64,000 bases of DNA from Dyella sp. C9. Its GTDB lineage: Bacteria > Pseudomonadota > Gammaproteobacteria > Xanthomonadales > Rhodanobacteraceae. The notes beneath the pieces were generated by a model that saw only the letters and a list, made by a program, of their open reading frames with translations, had not been told where the DNA came from and searched no databases. The first letter of the stretch is position 1; the number at the start of each line of letters is the position of its first letter. The translations under genes were made by a program, and so were the position numbers. Shown one piece after another: positions 8,774 to 19,335 of the stretch. The stretch lies in assembly GCF_003332825.1 (NCBI RefSeq), contig NZ_QIRF01000001.1, forward strand, positions 372,001-436,000. The letters run 5' to 3'.

Positions 8774-9834
8774 GCCGCAAGATACTTTTCATCGATCGCG
8801 ACGGTTGCCTGATCGAGGAGCCGGAAGATTTCCAGATCGACAGCTTCGAGAAATTCGCCCTGTTGCCCGGTGTGATCGCCGCGCTGCAGCGCTTCATCGC
8901 TGCCGGCTACGAGCTGGTGATGGTGACCAACCAGGACGGCCTGGGCACGCCGAGCTTTCCGGAGGCGGACTTCATCGGTCCGCATGAACTGCTGATGCGT
9001 ATCCTGTCCTCCCAGGGCATCGGCGTGCGCGAAGTGTTGATCGACCGCAGCTTCCTGCACGAACGCAAGGACACCCGCAAGCCGGGCGTGGGCATGCTGC
9101 GTCACTATCTGGCGGATGACAGCTGGAGCCGCAGCGCATCGGCCATGGTGGGCGACCGCGAGACCGACCTGCAGTTCGCGGCGAACATGGGCGTGCGCGG
9201 CCTGCGCGTCGGCCCGCAGGGGCTGAGCTGGAGTGAAATCGCGCACCAGATGCTCGACGCGCCGCGCATGGCGACGGTGGAGCGCAATACCCGCGAAACG
9301 CGGATCACCGTCAGCGTGAACCTGGACAAGCCGGCCGAGCCGCAGGTCCACACCGGGCTGGGTTTCTTCGACCACATGCTGGAGCAGATCGGCAAGCACG
9401 GTGGTTTTGCGCTGGCGCTGCGCTGCGATGGCGACACCCACATCGACGAGCACCACACCATCGAGGACTGCGCGCTGGCGCTGGGCCAGGCGCTGCGCCA
9501 GGCGCTGGGCGACAAGCGCGGCATCGGCCGCTACGGCTTCACCCTGCCGATGGACGAGTCTTGCGCCAGCGCGGCGCTGGACTTGTCCGGGCGGCCGTAC
9601 TTCGTGTTCGAGGGAGCGTTTCCACGCGAGCGCGTAGGCGACATCCCCACCGAGCTCGTGCCGCATTTCTTCCGCTCGCTGTGCGAGACGCTGGGCGCCA
9701 ACCTGCACCTGCGCGTGCAGGGCGACAACGCGCACCACATGGTGGAAGCCTGCTTCAAGGTGGTGGCGCGCACCCTGCGCCAGGCATTGCACCGCGAAGG
9801 CAGCGAGCTGCCCAGTACCAAGGGAGCGCTGTAA
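8770..9834 (+). CDS. hisB: Bifunctional histidinol-phosphatase / imidazoleglycerol-phosphate dehydratase
   Basis: 354 residues combining two steps of histidine synthesis, as in enterobacteria. The amino half is a HAD phosphatase with nucleophile and acid Asp9/Asp11 in [11 protein letters not shown]. The carboxyl half, from about residue 165, is the manganese-dependent dehydratase with His-rich metal motifs ([37 protein letters not shown]). The fused form is typical of gammaproteobacteria. Its stop codon shares one base with the hisH start. Confidence 0.97.
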   Translation: MSRKILFIDRDGCLIEEPEDFQIDSFEKFALLPGVIAALQRFIAAGYELVMVTNQDGLGTPSFPEADFIGPHELLMRILSSQGIGVREVLIDRSFLHERKDTRKPGVGMLRHYLADDSWSRSASAMVGDRETDLQFAANMGVRGLRVGPQGLSWSEIAHQMLDAPRMATVERNTRETRITVSVNLDKPAEPQVHTGLGFFDHMLEQIGKHGGFALALRCDGDTHIDEHHTIEDCALALGQALRQALGDKRGIGRYGFTLPMDESCASAALDLSGRPYFVFEGAFPRERVGDIPTELVPHFFRSLCETLGANLHLRVQGDNAHHMVEACFKVVARTLRQALHREGSELPSTKGAL

Positions 9835-10424
9835 TGAGCGTGGTGCTGGTCGATGCCGGCGGCACCAATATCGGCTCGGTGCGCTATGCCCTGCAGCGGC
9901 TGGGTGTGGACGCCGCGCTGACCGCGGACCCCACCGCGATCCGTGCCGCCGACAAGGTGATCCTGCCCGGCGTGGGCGCTGCCGGGCCCGGCATGGCGCG
10001 ACTGCGCGAGCTGGGGCTGGTGGAGCTGATGCGCTCGCTGACCCAGCCGGTGCTCGGCGTGTGCCTTGGCATGCAACTGTTGTGCGAACACTCGGAAGAG
10101 GGTGATACCACTTGCCTCGGCGTGATTCCCGCGACGGTGCGTCGCTTCGTCGAGCAGCCGGGACTGCGCGTGCCGCACATGGGCTGGAACCGCCTGCAGG
10201 CGGGGCGTGAGCACCCCTTGCTGGCGGGCCTGCGCGAGGGCGACTGGGCCTATTTCGTGCACAGCTATGCAGTTGCGCCAGGTGATCACGCGTTGGCTAC
10301 CACCGACTACGGCGGGCCGTTCGCCAGCGTGATCGCCCGCGGCAATTTCCATGGCATGCAGTTCCACCCCGAGCGTTCGGCCAAGGTCGGCGCCCAACTG
10401 CTGAAGAACTTCCTCGCCCTATGA
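9834..10424 (+). CDS. hisH: Imidazole glycerol phosphate synthase, glutamine amidotransferase subunit
   Basis: Class I glutaminase that feeds ammonia to HisF. 196 residues with the catalytic cysteine at about residue 77 (GVCLGMQL) and the His-Glu pair in GMQFHPERS near the carboxyl end; the PGVGAAGPGM loop near residue 45 is also conserved. The start ATG overlaps the hisB stop by one base (TAATG), and the gene overlaps hisA by 4 bp, so synthesis of HisH and its neighbours is coupled. Confidence 0.97.
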   Translation: MSVVLVDAGGTNIGSVRYALQRLGVDAALTADPTAIRAADKVILPGVGAAGPGMARLRELGLVELMRSLTQPVLGVCLGMQLLCEHSEEGDTTCLGVIPATVRRFVEQPGLRVPHMGWNRLQAGREHPLLAGLREGDWAYFVHSYAVAPGDHALATTDYGGPFASVIARGNFHGMQFHPERSAKVGAQLLKNFLAL

Positions 10425-11149
10425 TCTTTACCGTTATTCCTGCGATCGATCTGCGCGAAGGGCGCGTGGTGCGCCTCAAGCAGGGCGACTACGCGCAGCA
10501 GACCACCTATCCGTTCGATCCGTGCGAGCTGGCGCGGGAGTACGCCGATGCAGGCGCCAAATGGCTGCATCTGGTCGATCTCGATGGCGCCCGTGGCGGC
10601 AGCCTGGACAATCTCGCGGTGATCGAGGCCATCGCGACGGACGGCTTGCGCATCCAGGCCGGCGGCGGCGTGCGTGGCGAAGCGGACGTGCAACGCCTGT
10701 TCAATGCCGGCGTGTCACGCGTGGTGCTGGGCAGCCTGGCCATCCGCGAGCCCGAGCGCGTGGCCGGATGGCTGGACAGTTATGGCACCGAACGTTTTAC
10801 CTTGGCCCTGGACACGCTGCAGCGCGATGGTCGATGGACGTTGCCCAGCGCCGGCTGGACCGCCGCCGAAACGCGCACGCTGGACGAGCTGGCACCGTGG
10901 TACGCCGAACGCGGTGCGCGGCACCTGTTGTGCACCGACATCCAGCGCGACGGCATGCTGGCTGGCTTCAATCTTGAGCTGTATCGCTACCTGGCCCGCG
11001 AGGTGCCGGCGCTGGCGACGCAGGCTTCCGGAGGCGTGCGCTCGCTGGAGGACATCCGCGCGGCCCGCGAGGCGGGGGCGCGTGGCGTGATCCTGGGGCG
11101 CGCCTTGCTGGAAGGGCGCTTCACCGTGCAGGAGGCGCTGGCATGCTGA
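10421..11149 (+). CDS. hisA: ProFAR isomerase
   Basis: Amadori isomerisation of ProFAR to PRFAR. A 242-residue (beta-alpha)8 barrel: catalytic Asp10 in [15 protein letters not shown], phosphate-binding [13 protein letters not shown] and the C-terminal [25 protein letters not shown]. The gene is related to and directly followed by hisF, which it overlaps by 7 bp. Confidence 0.97.
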   Translation: MIFTVIPAIDLREGRVVRLKQGDYAQQTTYPFDPCELAREYADAGAKWLHLVDLDGARGGSLDNLAVIEAIATDGLRIQAGGGVRGEADVQRLFNAGVSRVVLGSLAIREPERVAGWLDSYGTERFTLALDTLQRDGRWTLPSAGWTAAETRTLDELAPWYAERGARHLLCTDIQRDGMLAGFNLELYRYLAREVPALATQASGGVRSLEDIRAAREAGARGVILGRALLEGRFTVQEALAC

Positions 11150-11913
11150 GCCGACGCATCATTCCCTGCCTGGACGTGCGCGACGGCAAGGTGGTCAAGG
11201 GCGTACGCTTCCGCGATCACGTGGTGATGGGCGAGATCGTCGACCTGGCGCTGCGCTATCGCGACGAGGGCGCCGACGAACTGGTGTTCTACGACATCAC
11301 CGCCAGCCCCGAGGGGCGCAGCGTGGATCGCGACTGGGTCGAGCGGGTGGCCAGCGTGATCGATATTCCGTTCTGCGTGGCGGGTGGCATCCGCAGCGTG
11401 GAGGAGGCACGTGCCGTGCTGCACGCCGGCGCCGACAAGATCTCGGTGAACTCGCCCGCACTGGAGCGCCCCGCGTTGATCAACGAACTTGCCGAGGCGT
11501 TCGGCGTGCAGTGCGTGGTGGTGGGCGTGGACAGCCTGCGCGATGCTGACGGCGAATGGCACGTGCGCCAGTATACCGGCGACCCTTCGCGCACGCAGGC
11601 CTTGTCACGGCGCACGCTGGACTGGGTGGTCGAGGTGCAGCAGCGCGGCGCCGGGGAGATCGTGCTCAACTGCATGGGCAGCGACGGTGTGCGCCAGGGC
11701 TACGACCTGGAGCAGCTGGGCGTGGTTCGGGCCTTGTGCCAGGTACCGCTGGTCGCCTCCGGCGGTGCGGGCGCACCGGAACACTTTCGTGACGCCTTCC
11801 TCGAGGCCGACGTGGACGGCGCGTTGGCAGCAAGCGTGTTCCACTCCGGCGCCATCGCGATTCCCGCGCTGAAACAGGCGCTGGCCGCGTGGGGCGTGGC
11901 GACGCGACTGTAG
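11143..11913 (+). CDS. hisF: Imidazole glycerol phosphate synthase, cyclase subunit
   Basis: Makes imidazole-glycerol phosphate and AICAR from PRFAR and the ammonia channelled from HisH. 256 residues; TIM barrel with catalytic Asp11 in [15 protein letters not shown] and a second acid in VVVGVDSL; phosphate sites [12 protein letters not shown] and [12 protein letters not shown]. It is followed by a 76-bp gap before hisIE, the only sizeable gap in the operon; no promoter is evident in it. Confidence 0.97.
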   Translation: MLSRRIIPCLDVRDGKVVKGVRFRDHVVMGEIVDLALRYRDEGADELVFYDITASPEGRSVDRDWVERVASVIDIPFCVAGGIRSVEEARAVLHAGADKISVNSPALERPALINELAEAFGVQCVVVGVDSLRDADGEWHVRQYTGDPSRTQALSRRTLDWVVEVQQRGAGEIVLNCMGSDGVRQGYDLEQLGVVRALCQVPLVASGGAGAPEHFRDAFLEADVDGALAASVFHSGAIAIPALKQALAAWGVATRL

Positions 11914-11989
11914 TGCATCGCGGACGGGACGACCGTTAACCCTCTACGCGTGGAAGCCGCCGTCTTCCCGCATCCAGCGAGATCCGAAC

Positions 11990-12622
11990 ATGACGACCAC
12001 TTCCCTCGACCCCGCATTGATCGACTGGCCCAAGGGTGACGGCCTGGTTCCGGTGATCGTGCAGCACTGGCTTACCGGCGAAGTGCTGATGCTCGGCTAC
12101 ATGAATGCCGAAGCCCTGGCCAGGACGCAATCCAGCGGACAAGTCACCTTCTTCAGTCGCAGCAAGCAGCGTCTTTGGACCAAGGGCGAGAGCTCGGGCA
12201 ATGTGTTGACGCTCAAATCGCTGCGCATCGACTGCGACGGCGACACGCTGCTCGCCCAGGCCGAACCCGCCGGTCCCACCTGCCATCGTGGCACCAGCAG
12301 CTGCTTCGGCGACGAGGTGAGTCCGCCTGCGGGGTTCCTCGCCGAACTCGATGCGCTGGTGGCGCAGCGCCACGCCGAGCGCCCGGAAGGCAGCTACACC
12401 ACCGGCCTGTTCGAGGGCGGCATCCGGCGCATCGCGCAGAAGGTGGGCGAGGAGGGCGTCGAGACCGCGCTGGCTGCAGTCGTGCAGGATGACCAGGCCC
12501 TGCTGGGCGAATCTGCCGACCTGGTGTTCCACCTGCTGGTGGCCTTGCGGGCCAGGGGGCTCGGGCTCGCGGACGTGGCGTCCGTGCTGCGCGCGCGGCA
12601 CGCCCGGCGTGTTGCGCACTGA
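11990..12622 (+). CDS. hisI: Bifunctional phosphoribosyl-AMP cyclohydrolase / phosphoribosyl-ATP pyrophosphatase
   Basis: Steps two and three of the pathway in one 210-residue protein (HisIE). The cyclohydrolase part occupies about residues 1-115 with the zinc/magnesium motifs LRIDCDGDTLL and GPTCHRGTSSCF. The pyrophosphohydrolase part follows, with EEGVETALAA and an acidic helix. It is the last gene of the his operon. No strong terminator hairpin was found immediately after it. Confidence 0.97.
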   Translation: MTTTSLDPALIDWPKGDGLVPVIVQHWLTGEVLMLGYMNAEALARTQSSGQVTFFSRSKQRLWTKGESSGNVLTLKSLRIDCDGDTLLAQAEPAGPTCHRGTSSCFGDEVSPPAGFLAELDALVAQRHAERPEGSYTTGLFEGGIRRIAQKVGEEGVETALAAVVQDDQALLGESADLVFHLLVALRARGLGLADVASVLRARHARRVAH

Positions 12623-12926
12623 CGCCGTGAAAAATCGCGATCGTGTGACGTCATAACCTTAAGGACATGTGGTCGGCGTCGCGCGAGCGGATGCCTAGCG
12701 CGGCCTTAACGGCCACTGTGTTTGATTCTGCACAGGGCGAACGAAGCACGGGCACGGCGCCAGCGCATGCCGGCGATGGCCGGTAACGCGCGGTGCACCG
12801 CGGCCACAGTCGGCGCGTTTGTCGTGAAGACCGTTTTCACCTGGATGGTCCAGCATGGGACAGGCAGGGGGCGAACCGCCGTGGCGGCCCGCCCGATGCA
12901 GTACCCGCATTCCGAGGAGCGTGTTT
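12623..12926. other. 304-bp intergenic region
   Basis: No convincing gene. A 70-codon open frame at 12722-12934 runs into the next gene, has no ribosome-binding site and no recognisable protein features. The region holds a CCTTAAGG core near 12658 and a clear GAGGAG just before the next gene's ATG. Confidence 0.5.
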
Positions 12927-14324
12927 ATGGCTGATATCGCGGTAATCGGTGGCGGGGCAGCGGGTGCGGCAGCCTTTGGTGAGCTGCTGGCGTCGTACGA
13001 GGCGGGCACGGTGCACTGGATCGTGGGCCAGCAGGCGCCCGGGCGCGGTGTCGCCTACGCCACCAAGGACGATCGCCACCTGCTCAATGTGCGCGCGTCG
13101 GGCATGGGCGTGTTCGCTGAGCACGGCGAGGACTTCATCCAGCACGCCTCGCGCCAGCTCGGCCAGGTGAAGGGCACGGATTTCCTGCCGCGACGCATCT
13201 TCGGCGACTTCATTCAGGCGCAGGTGGGGGCTCGCATCGACGCGGCGCGCCGGCTGGGCCGCAGCTTCCGCATCTATCCGGAGAACGCGCATGAAGTGCT
13301 CGCGCGCGGTGAAGGTGGTTATGCGGTGCGGGTCGGCGAACAGCGCTGGTTGGATGTCGGCCACGTCGTGCTCGCGGTCGGTGCACTGGCGCAGCGTCCG
13401 CTGCGCACCGTATCGCACGCAGCGCTGGAAAGCGGCGCATATGAACTCGATCCGTGGCGACTCGACCGGCATGTGCATGCACCGCGCCGCGTGCTGGTGA
13501 TCGGCACCGGCCTTACCGCCGTCGACACGCTGCTGTCGGCAGCCGAGCGCTGGCCGCACGCCGAGCTGGTGGCGGTGTCGCGCCATGGCTTGTGGCCGTT
13601 CACGCATTCGGCGTTGCCGTTGGCCACCTATGCGAGGCAGCAGGCGCTCAATGAGGCCTTGCTCGCCTGCGACGGCGTTGCGCCCATGCTCCGGCTGGTG
13701 CGCGCGGCCTTCGATGACGCCACCGAAACCGACTGGCGCAGCATCGTCGACGGCCTGCGACCGATGAACGCGTTGCTGTGGCAGCGGCTCAGCCACGCGC
13801 GGCGCCGGCAGTTCCTGCAGCATGCGCGCTGGGTGTGGGAGGCCTCGCGTCATCGCATGGCGCCGGCGTCAGGGCAGGCGATCCACCAGTTGGAAGAAGA
13901 GGGCAGGCTGCAGGTGCTGGCCGCCCGCGTGCTGGAAGTGGACGGCACGGCACCGCTGCAGGTCACCCTGCGGGAGCGCGCCACGCAACTGGTGAGCAAG
14001 CTGGAGGCCGACCTGGTGGTGCAGGCCACGGGCCTGGATACGGCCGTGGCCTACGGCGCCGATCCACTGCTTTCGCAGCTGCTGCGCGATGGCCTGGCGG
14101 TAGCCGATCCACTGCAGCTGGGCGTACTGGCGCAGGCCGACGGCCAGCTGGTGGGTGCCTCGGGCGCCCCGCAGCCGGGCCTGCATGCCATCGGTTCCCT
14201 GCTGCGGGGCAACCTCTGGGAGTGCACGGCCATGCCCGAGATACGCGCGACGGCACATCGCCTGGCACTGCAGTTGTCCGCCAGTCGGGCCACTTCGTAC
14301 GAAGACGTCGGCGAGCTTCCCTGA
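12927..14324 (+). CDS. FAD/NAD(P)-binding oxidoreductase (YdhS-like)
   Basis: A 465-residue cytosolic flavoprotein. The amino end MADIAVIGGGAAGAAAFGEL is a Rossmann dinucleotide site, followed by GRGVAYATKDDRHLLNVRASGMG as in the NAD(P)-binding-9 group. A second dinucleotide site, RVLVIGTGLTAVDTLLSA, lies near residue 190. GAGGAG stands 8 bases before the ATG, so the frame that is open further upstream is not used. The substrate is unknown. Sulfate-transport genes follow 125 bp downstream, but no link to sulfur metabolism can be shown. Confidence 0.8.
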   Translation: MADIAVIGGGAAGAAAFGELLASYEAGTVHWIVGQQAPGRGVAYATKDDRHLLNVRASGMGVFAEHGEDFIQHASRQLGQVKGTDFLPRRIFGDFIQAQVGARIDAARRLGRSFRIYPENAHEVLARGEGGYAVRVGEQRWLDVGHVVLAVGALAQRPLRTVSHAALESGAYELDPWRLDRHVHAPRRVLVIGTGLTAVDTLLSAAERWPHAELVAVSRHGLWPFTHSALPLATYARQQALNEALLACDGVAPMLRLVRAAFDDATETDWRSIVDGLRPMNALLWQRLSHARRRQFLQHARWVWEASRHRMAPASGQAIHQLEEEGRLQVLAARVLEVDGTAPLQVTLRERATQLVSKLEADLVVQATGLDTAVAYGADPLLSQLLRDGLAVADPLQLGVLAQADGQLVGASGAPQPGLHAIGSLLRGNLWECTAMPEIRATAHRLALQLSASRATSYEDVGELP

Positions 14325-14449
14325 GCGTATTCCAACGATTCCTGCGCTGATTTTGCGCATGGCCTGTACATGTGGTTATGCCATATTGCGATTTCGTCGC
14401 GGCATGCCGAATCGATAGTCTGGCCGTCCGTTCACCCGCAGGAGGCGCC

Positions 14450-15451
14450 ATGAGGAAGCTTTTTCCAGTGCTGCTGGCCATGATGGGCGTGCTGCTCGCC
14501 AGCGTGGCCATGGGCAAGGACATCACCTTGCTCAACGTTTCCTACGATCCCACGCGCGAGCTCTATCGCCAGATCAACACGGCCTTCGTGGCGCAGTGGA
14601 AGGCGCAGCACGGCGATAGCGTCACCGTCCAGATGTCGCATGGTGGCTCGGGCAAGCAGGCGCGCTCGGTGGTGGATGGTCTGCCGGCCGACGTGGTGAC
14701 GCTGGCGCTCGGTTACGACATCGATGCGCTTGCCGATCACGGCCTGGTGGCCAAGAACTGGCAGCAGCGGCTGCCCGACAATGCCACGCCGTATACCTCC
14801 ACCATCGTGTTCCTGGTGCGCAAGGGCAACCCCAAGGGCATCAAGGACTGGGCCGACCTGGTGAAGCCGGGCGTGCAGGTGGTGACGCCCAATCCCAAGT
14901 CGTCCGGCGGCGCGCGTTGGAACTTCCTTGCAGCGTGGGGCTACGCCCTGAAGCAGCCGGCTGGCAACGATGACAAGGCCAAGGCCTTCGTGCGCGAGCT
15001 GTACAAGCACGTGCCCGTGCTCGACACCGGCGCGCGTGGTGCGACCAACACCTTCGTCCAGCGCGGCATCGGCGACGTGCTGATTGCCTGGGAGAACGAA
15101 GCTCTGCTGGCGCGGCAACAGCTGGGCAAGGACAAGTTCGAGATCGTGGTGCCGTCGATCACCATCCTTGCCGAGCCGCCGGTCGCCGTGGTGGATGCGA
15201 ACGCGGACAAGCACGGCACACGCGCCGTCGCCGAGGCCTATGTGCAGTTCCTGTATTCACCGCAGGGCCAGGAGATCGCGGCGAAGAACTACTATCGCCC
15301 GCGCCTGGCCGACGTGGCCGCGCGCTACGCCAGCCAGTTCCCCACCACGCACACGTTCACCGTCGATGAGCTGTTCGGCGGCTGGCGCAAGGCGCAGGCC
15401 AGGTTCTTCAATGACGGCGGCGTGTTCGACCAGTTGGGTCCGGGAAGTTGA
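14450..15451 (+). CDS. sbp: Sulfate ABC transporter, periplasmic binding protein
   Basis: Captures sulfate (or thiosulfate) in the periplasm and delivers it to CysTW. 333 residues with a Sec signal peptide of about 23 residues ([22 protein letters not shown]) and family blocks [48 protein letters not shown] and [26 protein letters not shown] lies 4 bases before the ATG. The AT-rich leader at 14377-14395 (TTATGCCATAT...) could be a CysB-type activator site, but this is a weak guess. It is the first gene of sbp-cysT-cysW-cysA. Confidence 0.95.
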   Translation: MRKLFPVLLAMMGVLLASVAMGKDITLLNVSYDPTRELYRQINTAFVAQWKAQHGDSVTVQMSHGGSGKQARSVVDGLPADVVTLALGYDIDALADHGLVAKNWQQRLPDNATPYTSTIVFLVRKGNPKGIKDWADLVKPGVQVVTPNPKSSGGARWNFLAAWGYALKQPAGNDDKAKAFVRELYKHVPVLDTGARGATNTFVQRGIGDVLIAWENEALLARQQLGKDKFEIVVPSITILAEPPVAVVDANADKHGTRAVAEAYVQFLYSPQGQEIAAKNYYRPRLADVAARYASQFPTTHTFTVDELFGGWRKAQARFFNDGGVFDQLGPGS

Positions 15452-15456
15452 CGCGC

Positions 15457-16281
15457 ATGCGCCAGCGCGTGCTCCCGGGTTTTGGTCTCAGCCTCGGCTA
15501 CGCGCTGGCCTATCTGGGACTGATCGTCCTGCTGCCCATGGCCGCATTGGCGTGGAAGGCCACCGGCATCGGCCTCGGCGGCATGCTGCACCTGCTCAGT
15601 GCGCCGCGCACGCTGGCGGCCCTGCGGTTGAGCGTCGGCGGTGCGCTGGTGGCGGCGCTGGTCAATGTGGTGATCGGCCTGCTGGTGGGCTGGGTGCTGG
15701 TGCGTTATCGCTTTCCCGGTCGCCGCCTGTTCGATGCCCTGGTCGATCTTCCCTTTGCGCTGCCCACGGCGGTGGCGGGCATTGCCTTGCCCACGCTGTA
15801 CGCACCCAATGGCTGGCTGGGCCGTTGGCTGGAGCCGCTGGGCATCAAGGTGGCCTATACCCCCCTGGGCGTGCTCGTGGCGATGGTGTTTGTCGGTTTT
15901 CCGTTCGTGGTGCGCACGCTGCAGCCGGTGCTCGCTTCGCTGGAGCGCGATGTGGAGGAGGCTGCCCAGAGCCTGGGGGCGCGCCGATGGCAGACCTTCT
16001 TCCGCGTGATCCTGCCGATGCTGGCGCCGACCCTGCTGACGGGTTTTTCGCTGGCGTTGGCGCGAGCAGTGGGTGAATACGGTTCGGTGATCTTCATCGC
16101 CGGCAACATTCCGATGCACTCGGAGATCGCTCCGCTGTTGATCGTGCAGAAGCTCGAACAATTCGATTACGCCGGTGCCGCCGCGCTCGGCGTCGCTCTG
16201 TTGCTGCTGTCGTTCGCGTTGCTGATCGTGGTGGCGCTGCTGCAGCGCTGGAGCAGTCGTTGGGCGGAGGCGTCGCGATGA
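15457..16281 (+). CDS. cysT: Sulfate ABC transporter permease CysT
   Basis: Inner-membrane subunit of the sulfate importer, about six transmembrane helices, with the ABC-permease coupling loop [21 protein letters not shown]. The ATG at 15457 is preferred because GGGAAG lies 9 bases upstream; a TTG at 15448 overlapping the sbp stop would add three residues. It overlaps cysW by 4 bp. Confidence 0.95.
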   Translation: MRQRVLPGFGLSLGYALAYLGLIVLLPMAALAWKATGIGLGGMLHLLSAPRTLAALRLSVGGALVAALVNVVIGLLVGWVLVRYRFPGRRLFDALVDLPFALPTAVAGIALPTLYAPNGWLGRWLEPLGIKVAYTPLGVLVAMVFVGFPFVVRTLQPVLASLERDVEEAAQSLGARRWQTFFRVILPMLAPTLLTGFSLALARAVGEYGSVIFIAGNIPMHSEIAPLLIVQKLEQFDYAGAAALGVALLLLSFALLIVVALLQRWSSRWAEASR

Positions 16282-17141
16282 ATCCGGCGGTGGGCCGACG
16301 CAAGCCGGGCCTGACGCGGCGGCTGGTGCGCCTGGCTCTGATCCTGCTGGCGCTGGTCTTCCTGCTGCTGTTCCTGGTGTTGCCGCTCGCCGCCGTGTTC
16401 GTCGAGGCGTTCCGGCAGGGCGTGGAGCCGTACCTGGAGTCGATCAGGCAGCCAGAGGCGCTGTCGGCGATACGCCTCACCTTGCTGGTGGCGGCGATTG
16501 CCGTGCCGCTGAACGTGGTGTTCGGGGTTGCCGCGGCGTGGGCCATGACGCGCTTCGAGTTTCGCGGCAAGGCCCTGTTGGGTGCCTTGATCGACCTGCC
16601 GTTTTCGGTGTCGCCGGTCATCTCGGGCCTGGTCTACGTGCTGCTGTTCGGTGCGCAGGGCTGGTTTGGCCCGTGGCTGGAGGCCCACGGCGTGAAGATT
16701 ATCTTCGCAGTGCCGGGCCTGGTGCTGGCCACCGTGTTCATCACGCTGCCCTTCGTGGCGCGTGAGCTGATACCGCTGATGCAGTCACAAGGCAGCGAGG
16801 AAGAGCAGGCCGCACGCGTGCTTGGCGCCAGCGGCTGGCAGATGTTCTTCCGCGTCACGCTGCCCAACATCCGCTGGGCGCTGCTTTATGGCGTGCTGCT
16901 CTGCAATGCCCGGGCGATGGGGGAATTCGGCGCGGTCTCGGTCGTATCCGGGCACATCCGCGGGCTTACCACCACCATGCCGCTGGAAGTGGAGATGCGC
17001 TATAACGAATACGACTACGTCGGCGCGTTCGCCGTGGCCTCGCTGCTGGCCTTGCTGGCGCTGCTCACACTCGGCATCAAGACCCTGCTTGAGTGGCGCT
17101 ATGGCGACGAACTGGCGGCACATGCGCCGGGCGGGCACTGA
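16278..17141 (+). CDS. cysW: Sulfate ABC transporter permease CysW
   Basis: Second permease subunit, 287 residues with about six membrane helices and the coupling loop [22 protein letters not shown]. The stretch [15 protein letters not shown] is typical of CysW. Translation starts in the ATGA overlap with cysT, and cysA follows after 9 bp. Confidence 0.95.
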   Translation: MNPAVGRRKPGLTRRLVRLALILLALVFLLLFLVLPLAAVFVEAFRQGVEPYLESIRQPEALSAIRLTLLVAAIAVPLNVVFGVAAAWAMTRFEFRGKALLGALIDLPFSVSPVISGLVYVLLFGAQGWFGPWLEAHGVKIIFAVPGLVLATVFITLPFVARELIPLMQSQGSEEEQAARVLGASGWQMFFRVTLPNIRWALLYGVLLCNARAMGEFGAVSVVSGHIRGLTTTMPLEVEMRYNEYDYVGAFAVASLLALLALLTLGIKTLLEWRYGDELAAHAPGGH

Positions 17142-17150
17142 GGAAGCGGC

Positions 17151-18272
17151 ATGACACTCGAGCTGGCCCATCTTCATCGTCGTTTCGCCGGATTCGGCGC
17201 GCTGGACGACGTGAGCCTGAGCATCGCACCCGGCGAATTCCTCGCGCTGCTGGGGCCGTCGGGCTCGGGCAAGACCACGCTGCTGCGCATCCTGGCGGGC
17301 CTCGACTATCCCGACAGTGGCTCCGTGCACAGGGACGGCGAGGATTTCCTCGCCACGCCGGCGCGTGAGCGCCGCATCGGCATGGTGTTCCAGCACTACG
17401 CGCTGTTTCGCCATCTCACCGTGGTGGAGAACATTGCCTTCGGACTGCGCGTGCGTCCCTGGCGCACGCGTCCTTCCCGCGCCAAGATCCACGAGCAGGT
17501 CGATCGATTGCTCGCGCGCGTGCAGTTGGAGGGGCTGGGCGGGCGCTATCCCGCCCAGTTGTCGGGCGGCCAGCGCCAGCGTGTGGCATTGGCACGCGCG
17601 CTGGCCGTCGAGCCGGACATGCTGCTGCTGGACGAGCCCTTCGGCGCGCTCGATGCGCAGGTGCGCGTCACCTTGCGGCGTTGGTTGCGCGAGTTGCACG
17701 AGGAACTGCAGCTCACCACGGTATTCGTCACCCACGACCAGGAAGAAGCGCTGGAGCTGGCCGACCGCGTCGCCGTGATGAACCAGGGCCGCATCGAGCA
17801 GGTCGGCCCGCCCGAGCAGATCTACCAGCAGCCGGCGACGCCGTTCGTGTGCGAATTCATCGGCAAGGTCAATCGCGTCGAGCTGCGTCGAACAGGCGTT
17901 GGCCTGGCCGCGGGTGGCTGGATGCCTGAAGGCGATGAGCCTTGGCAAGGGCGATACGCGAAGGCCACCGCTTACATCCGGCCCGAGCAGCTCAGCCTGG
18001 TGGTGCCTCCAACGTTGCCTGCGTGGGAGGCGCGCCTGCGCCACGTCTACCTGGCCGGCAGCGTGGCCCATCTGGATCTCTACGTGCCCTCACTCGACCA
18101 GACCCTGGAGGCCGATGTGGCCAGTGAGGATCTCTCGCGCCTCGGGCTGCAGGCCGGTCGGGAGTTGCGGATCGCACCGCGCAGTGCGGTGCTGTTTCCG
18201 CACGACGGCAGCGGAGCGACGGTCGACCGCGAGCGCTGGATCTGGCTCGAACCCGATCGCGTGCACGCCTGA
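17151..18272 (+). CDS. cysA: Sulfate ABC transporter ATP-binding protein
   Basis: Energises sulfate import from the cytoplasmic face. 373 residues: Walker [10 protein letters not shown] at about 35-43, Q-loop in [15 protein letters not shown], signature [15 protein letters not shown], Walker [13 protein letters not shown] and H-loop [12 protein letters not shown]-terminal TOBE-like regulatory domain follows from about residue 240. It is the last gene of the sulfate operon and ends 13 bp from the convergent peptidase gene. Confidence 0.96.
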   Translation: MTLELAHLHRRFAGFGALDDVSLSIAPGEFLALLGPSGSGKTTLLRILAGLDYPDSGSVHRDGEDFLATPARERRIGMVFQHYALFRHLTVVENIAFGLRVRPWRTRPSRAKIHEQVDRLLARVQLEGLGGRYPAQLSGGQRQRVALARALAVEPDMLLLDEPFGALDAQVRVTLRRWLRELHEELQLTTVFVTHDQEEALELADRVAVMNQGRIEQVGPPEQIYQQPATPFVCEFIGKVNRVELRRTGVGLAAGGWMPEGDEPWQGRYAKATAYIRPEQLSLVVPPTLPAWEARLRHVYLAGSVAHLDLYVPSLDQTLEADVASEDLSRLGLQAGRELRIAPRSAVLFPHDGSGATVDRERWIWLEPDRVHA

Positions 18273-18285
18273 AGCGCGCGCGGTG

Positions 18286-19317
18286 TCAGCGCGGCGTGAT
18301 GGAGTGGGGCGCGTTGGCGGTCGAGGTCGCCGCCTTGAAGGGCACGGGGGCACCCTGGCTGATGTGCTGGCGCCATAACGCCAGTTGCGCGGCGATGCCG
18401 GCACCGACGTCCATCTGGGGCTCGGACGGAGTGAGCTTGTCCTTCTGCTCCCACTGAGCGATTTCCCCGGCAGCCTGGCGGTAGGCCTCGATGAAATCCG
18501 GCGTGCGGCTCAGTGCGTTGACCAGCCACGCGTGGCCGAAGTAGGTGACGTCCGAATCGGCGCCGCAGCCGAACGAGCTGCGGTCGGCACGCGCGGCGGT
18601 GATCACCAGGGTGCCAGGACCGCGCACTTCCGGCACGAAGCCGCCCGAATAGCAGGCATTGACCACCAAGACCTTCCACTTGAACGGGCGCTTGTCGAGG
18701 ATGTCAGCAAGGTCGGACGCGCCGATCTGGTCCAGTGGCAGCGGGTCCATGTCCACCAGCAGGTTGTGGTCCTCGTCGCCGTGCGTGGTGAGATACAAGA
18801 GCAGGATGTCCTCGTCGGGCTTCATCACGCCGGCCAGGCCGTCGAGTGCATCTTCGAGGTTGCTCCAGGTCGCCAGCGGGTGTTGCTCCAGCGTCGCCGG
18901 GTTGTTCTCCAGCACCATCACGTGGGTGCCGGCGCCGAACCGCGCGGGAAACATCTTGGCTGCGTACTCGGCTTCGTTGCGGAACACATCCTCGCCGCCG
19001 TCGGCAGCAAAGGCCAGCACGTAGAGATTCGGTCGCCCGGCCACGCGCGGGCCAAGCTCGGACACGGCCTTGTGGACCATGCCGCGCTGCGCGTAGATCA
19101 CCTGTTCGGGCGACGGCGCCTGGTCAGGCCAGTTGTCCGAGGCGGTGCTGTCCTCGTCGTTGCCGCTGGTACTGCTCGGCGCGGGCGCCGACGCGGTGGC
19201 TGCCACGTGGCTGCCCGTCGCCTCTGGCTGGCTGGCGGGCGGCGCGTGGTGCGCCAGGCCCAGCATGAGCAGCACACCTGCTGCAAAGGCGAGCAAGGCG
19301 GTCAGGGCAGTACGCAT
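18286..19317 (-). CDS. C13-family (legumain/caspase-fold) cysteine peptidase, exported
   Basis: 343 residues. An N-terminal hydrophobic segment (residues 1-22, MRTALTALLAFAAGVLLMLG) is a signal peptide or anchor, followed by a low-complexity Ala/Ser/Thr/Asp linker to about residue 65. The catalytic domain holds the two blocks of the C13 clan: His179 in LLLYLTTHGDED and Cys222 in VVNACYSGG. The protein should act in the periplasm or at the envelope. Its substrate is unknown. It lies leftward between the sulfate operon and mtnC; neither neighbour suggests a role. Confidence 0.85.
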   Translation of the reverse strand: MRTALTALLAFAAGVLLMLGLAHHAPPASQPEATGSHVAATASAPAPSSTSGNDEDSTASDNWPDQAPSPEQVIYAQRGMVHKAVSELGPRVAGRPNLYVLAFAADGGEDVFRNEAEYAAKMFPARFGAGTHVMVLENNPATLEQHPLATWSNLEDALDGLAGVMKPDEDILLLYLTTHGDEDHNLLVDMDPLPLDQIGASDLADILDKRPFKWKVLVVNACYSGGFVPEVRGPGTLVITAARADRSSFGCGADSDVTYFGHAWLVNALSRTPDFIEAYRQAAGEIAQWEQKDKLTPSEPQMDVGAGIAAQLALWRQHISQGAPVPFKAATSTANAPHSITPR

Positions 19318-19335
19318 GGCGAGGTCTCGGGAGAC

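Noticed and set aside
12722..12934. Possible 70-codon gene before the flavoprotein
   Set aside because: No ribosome-binding site, Arg/Ala-rich, and it runs past the start of the next gene.
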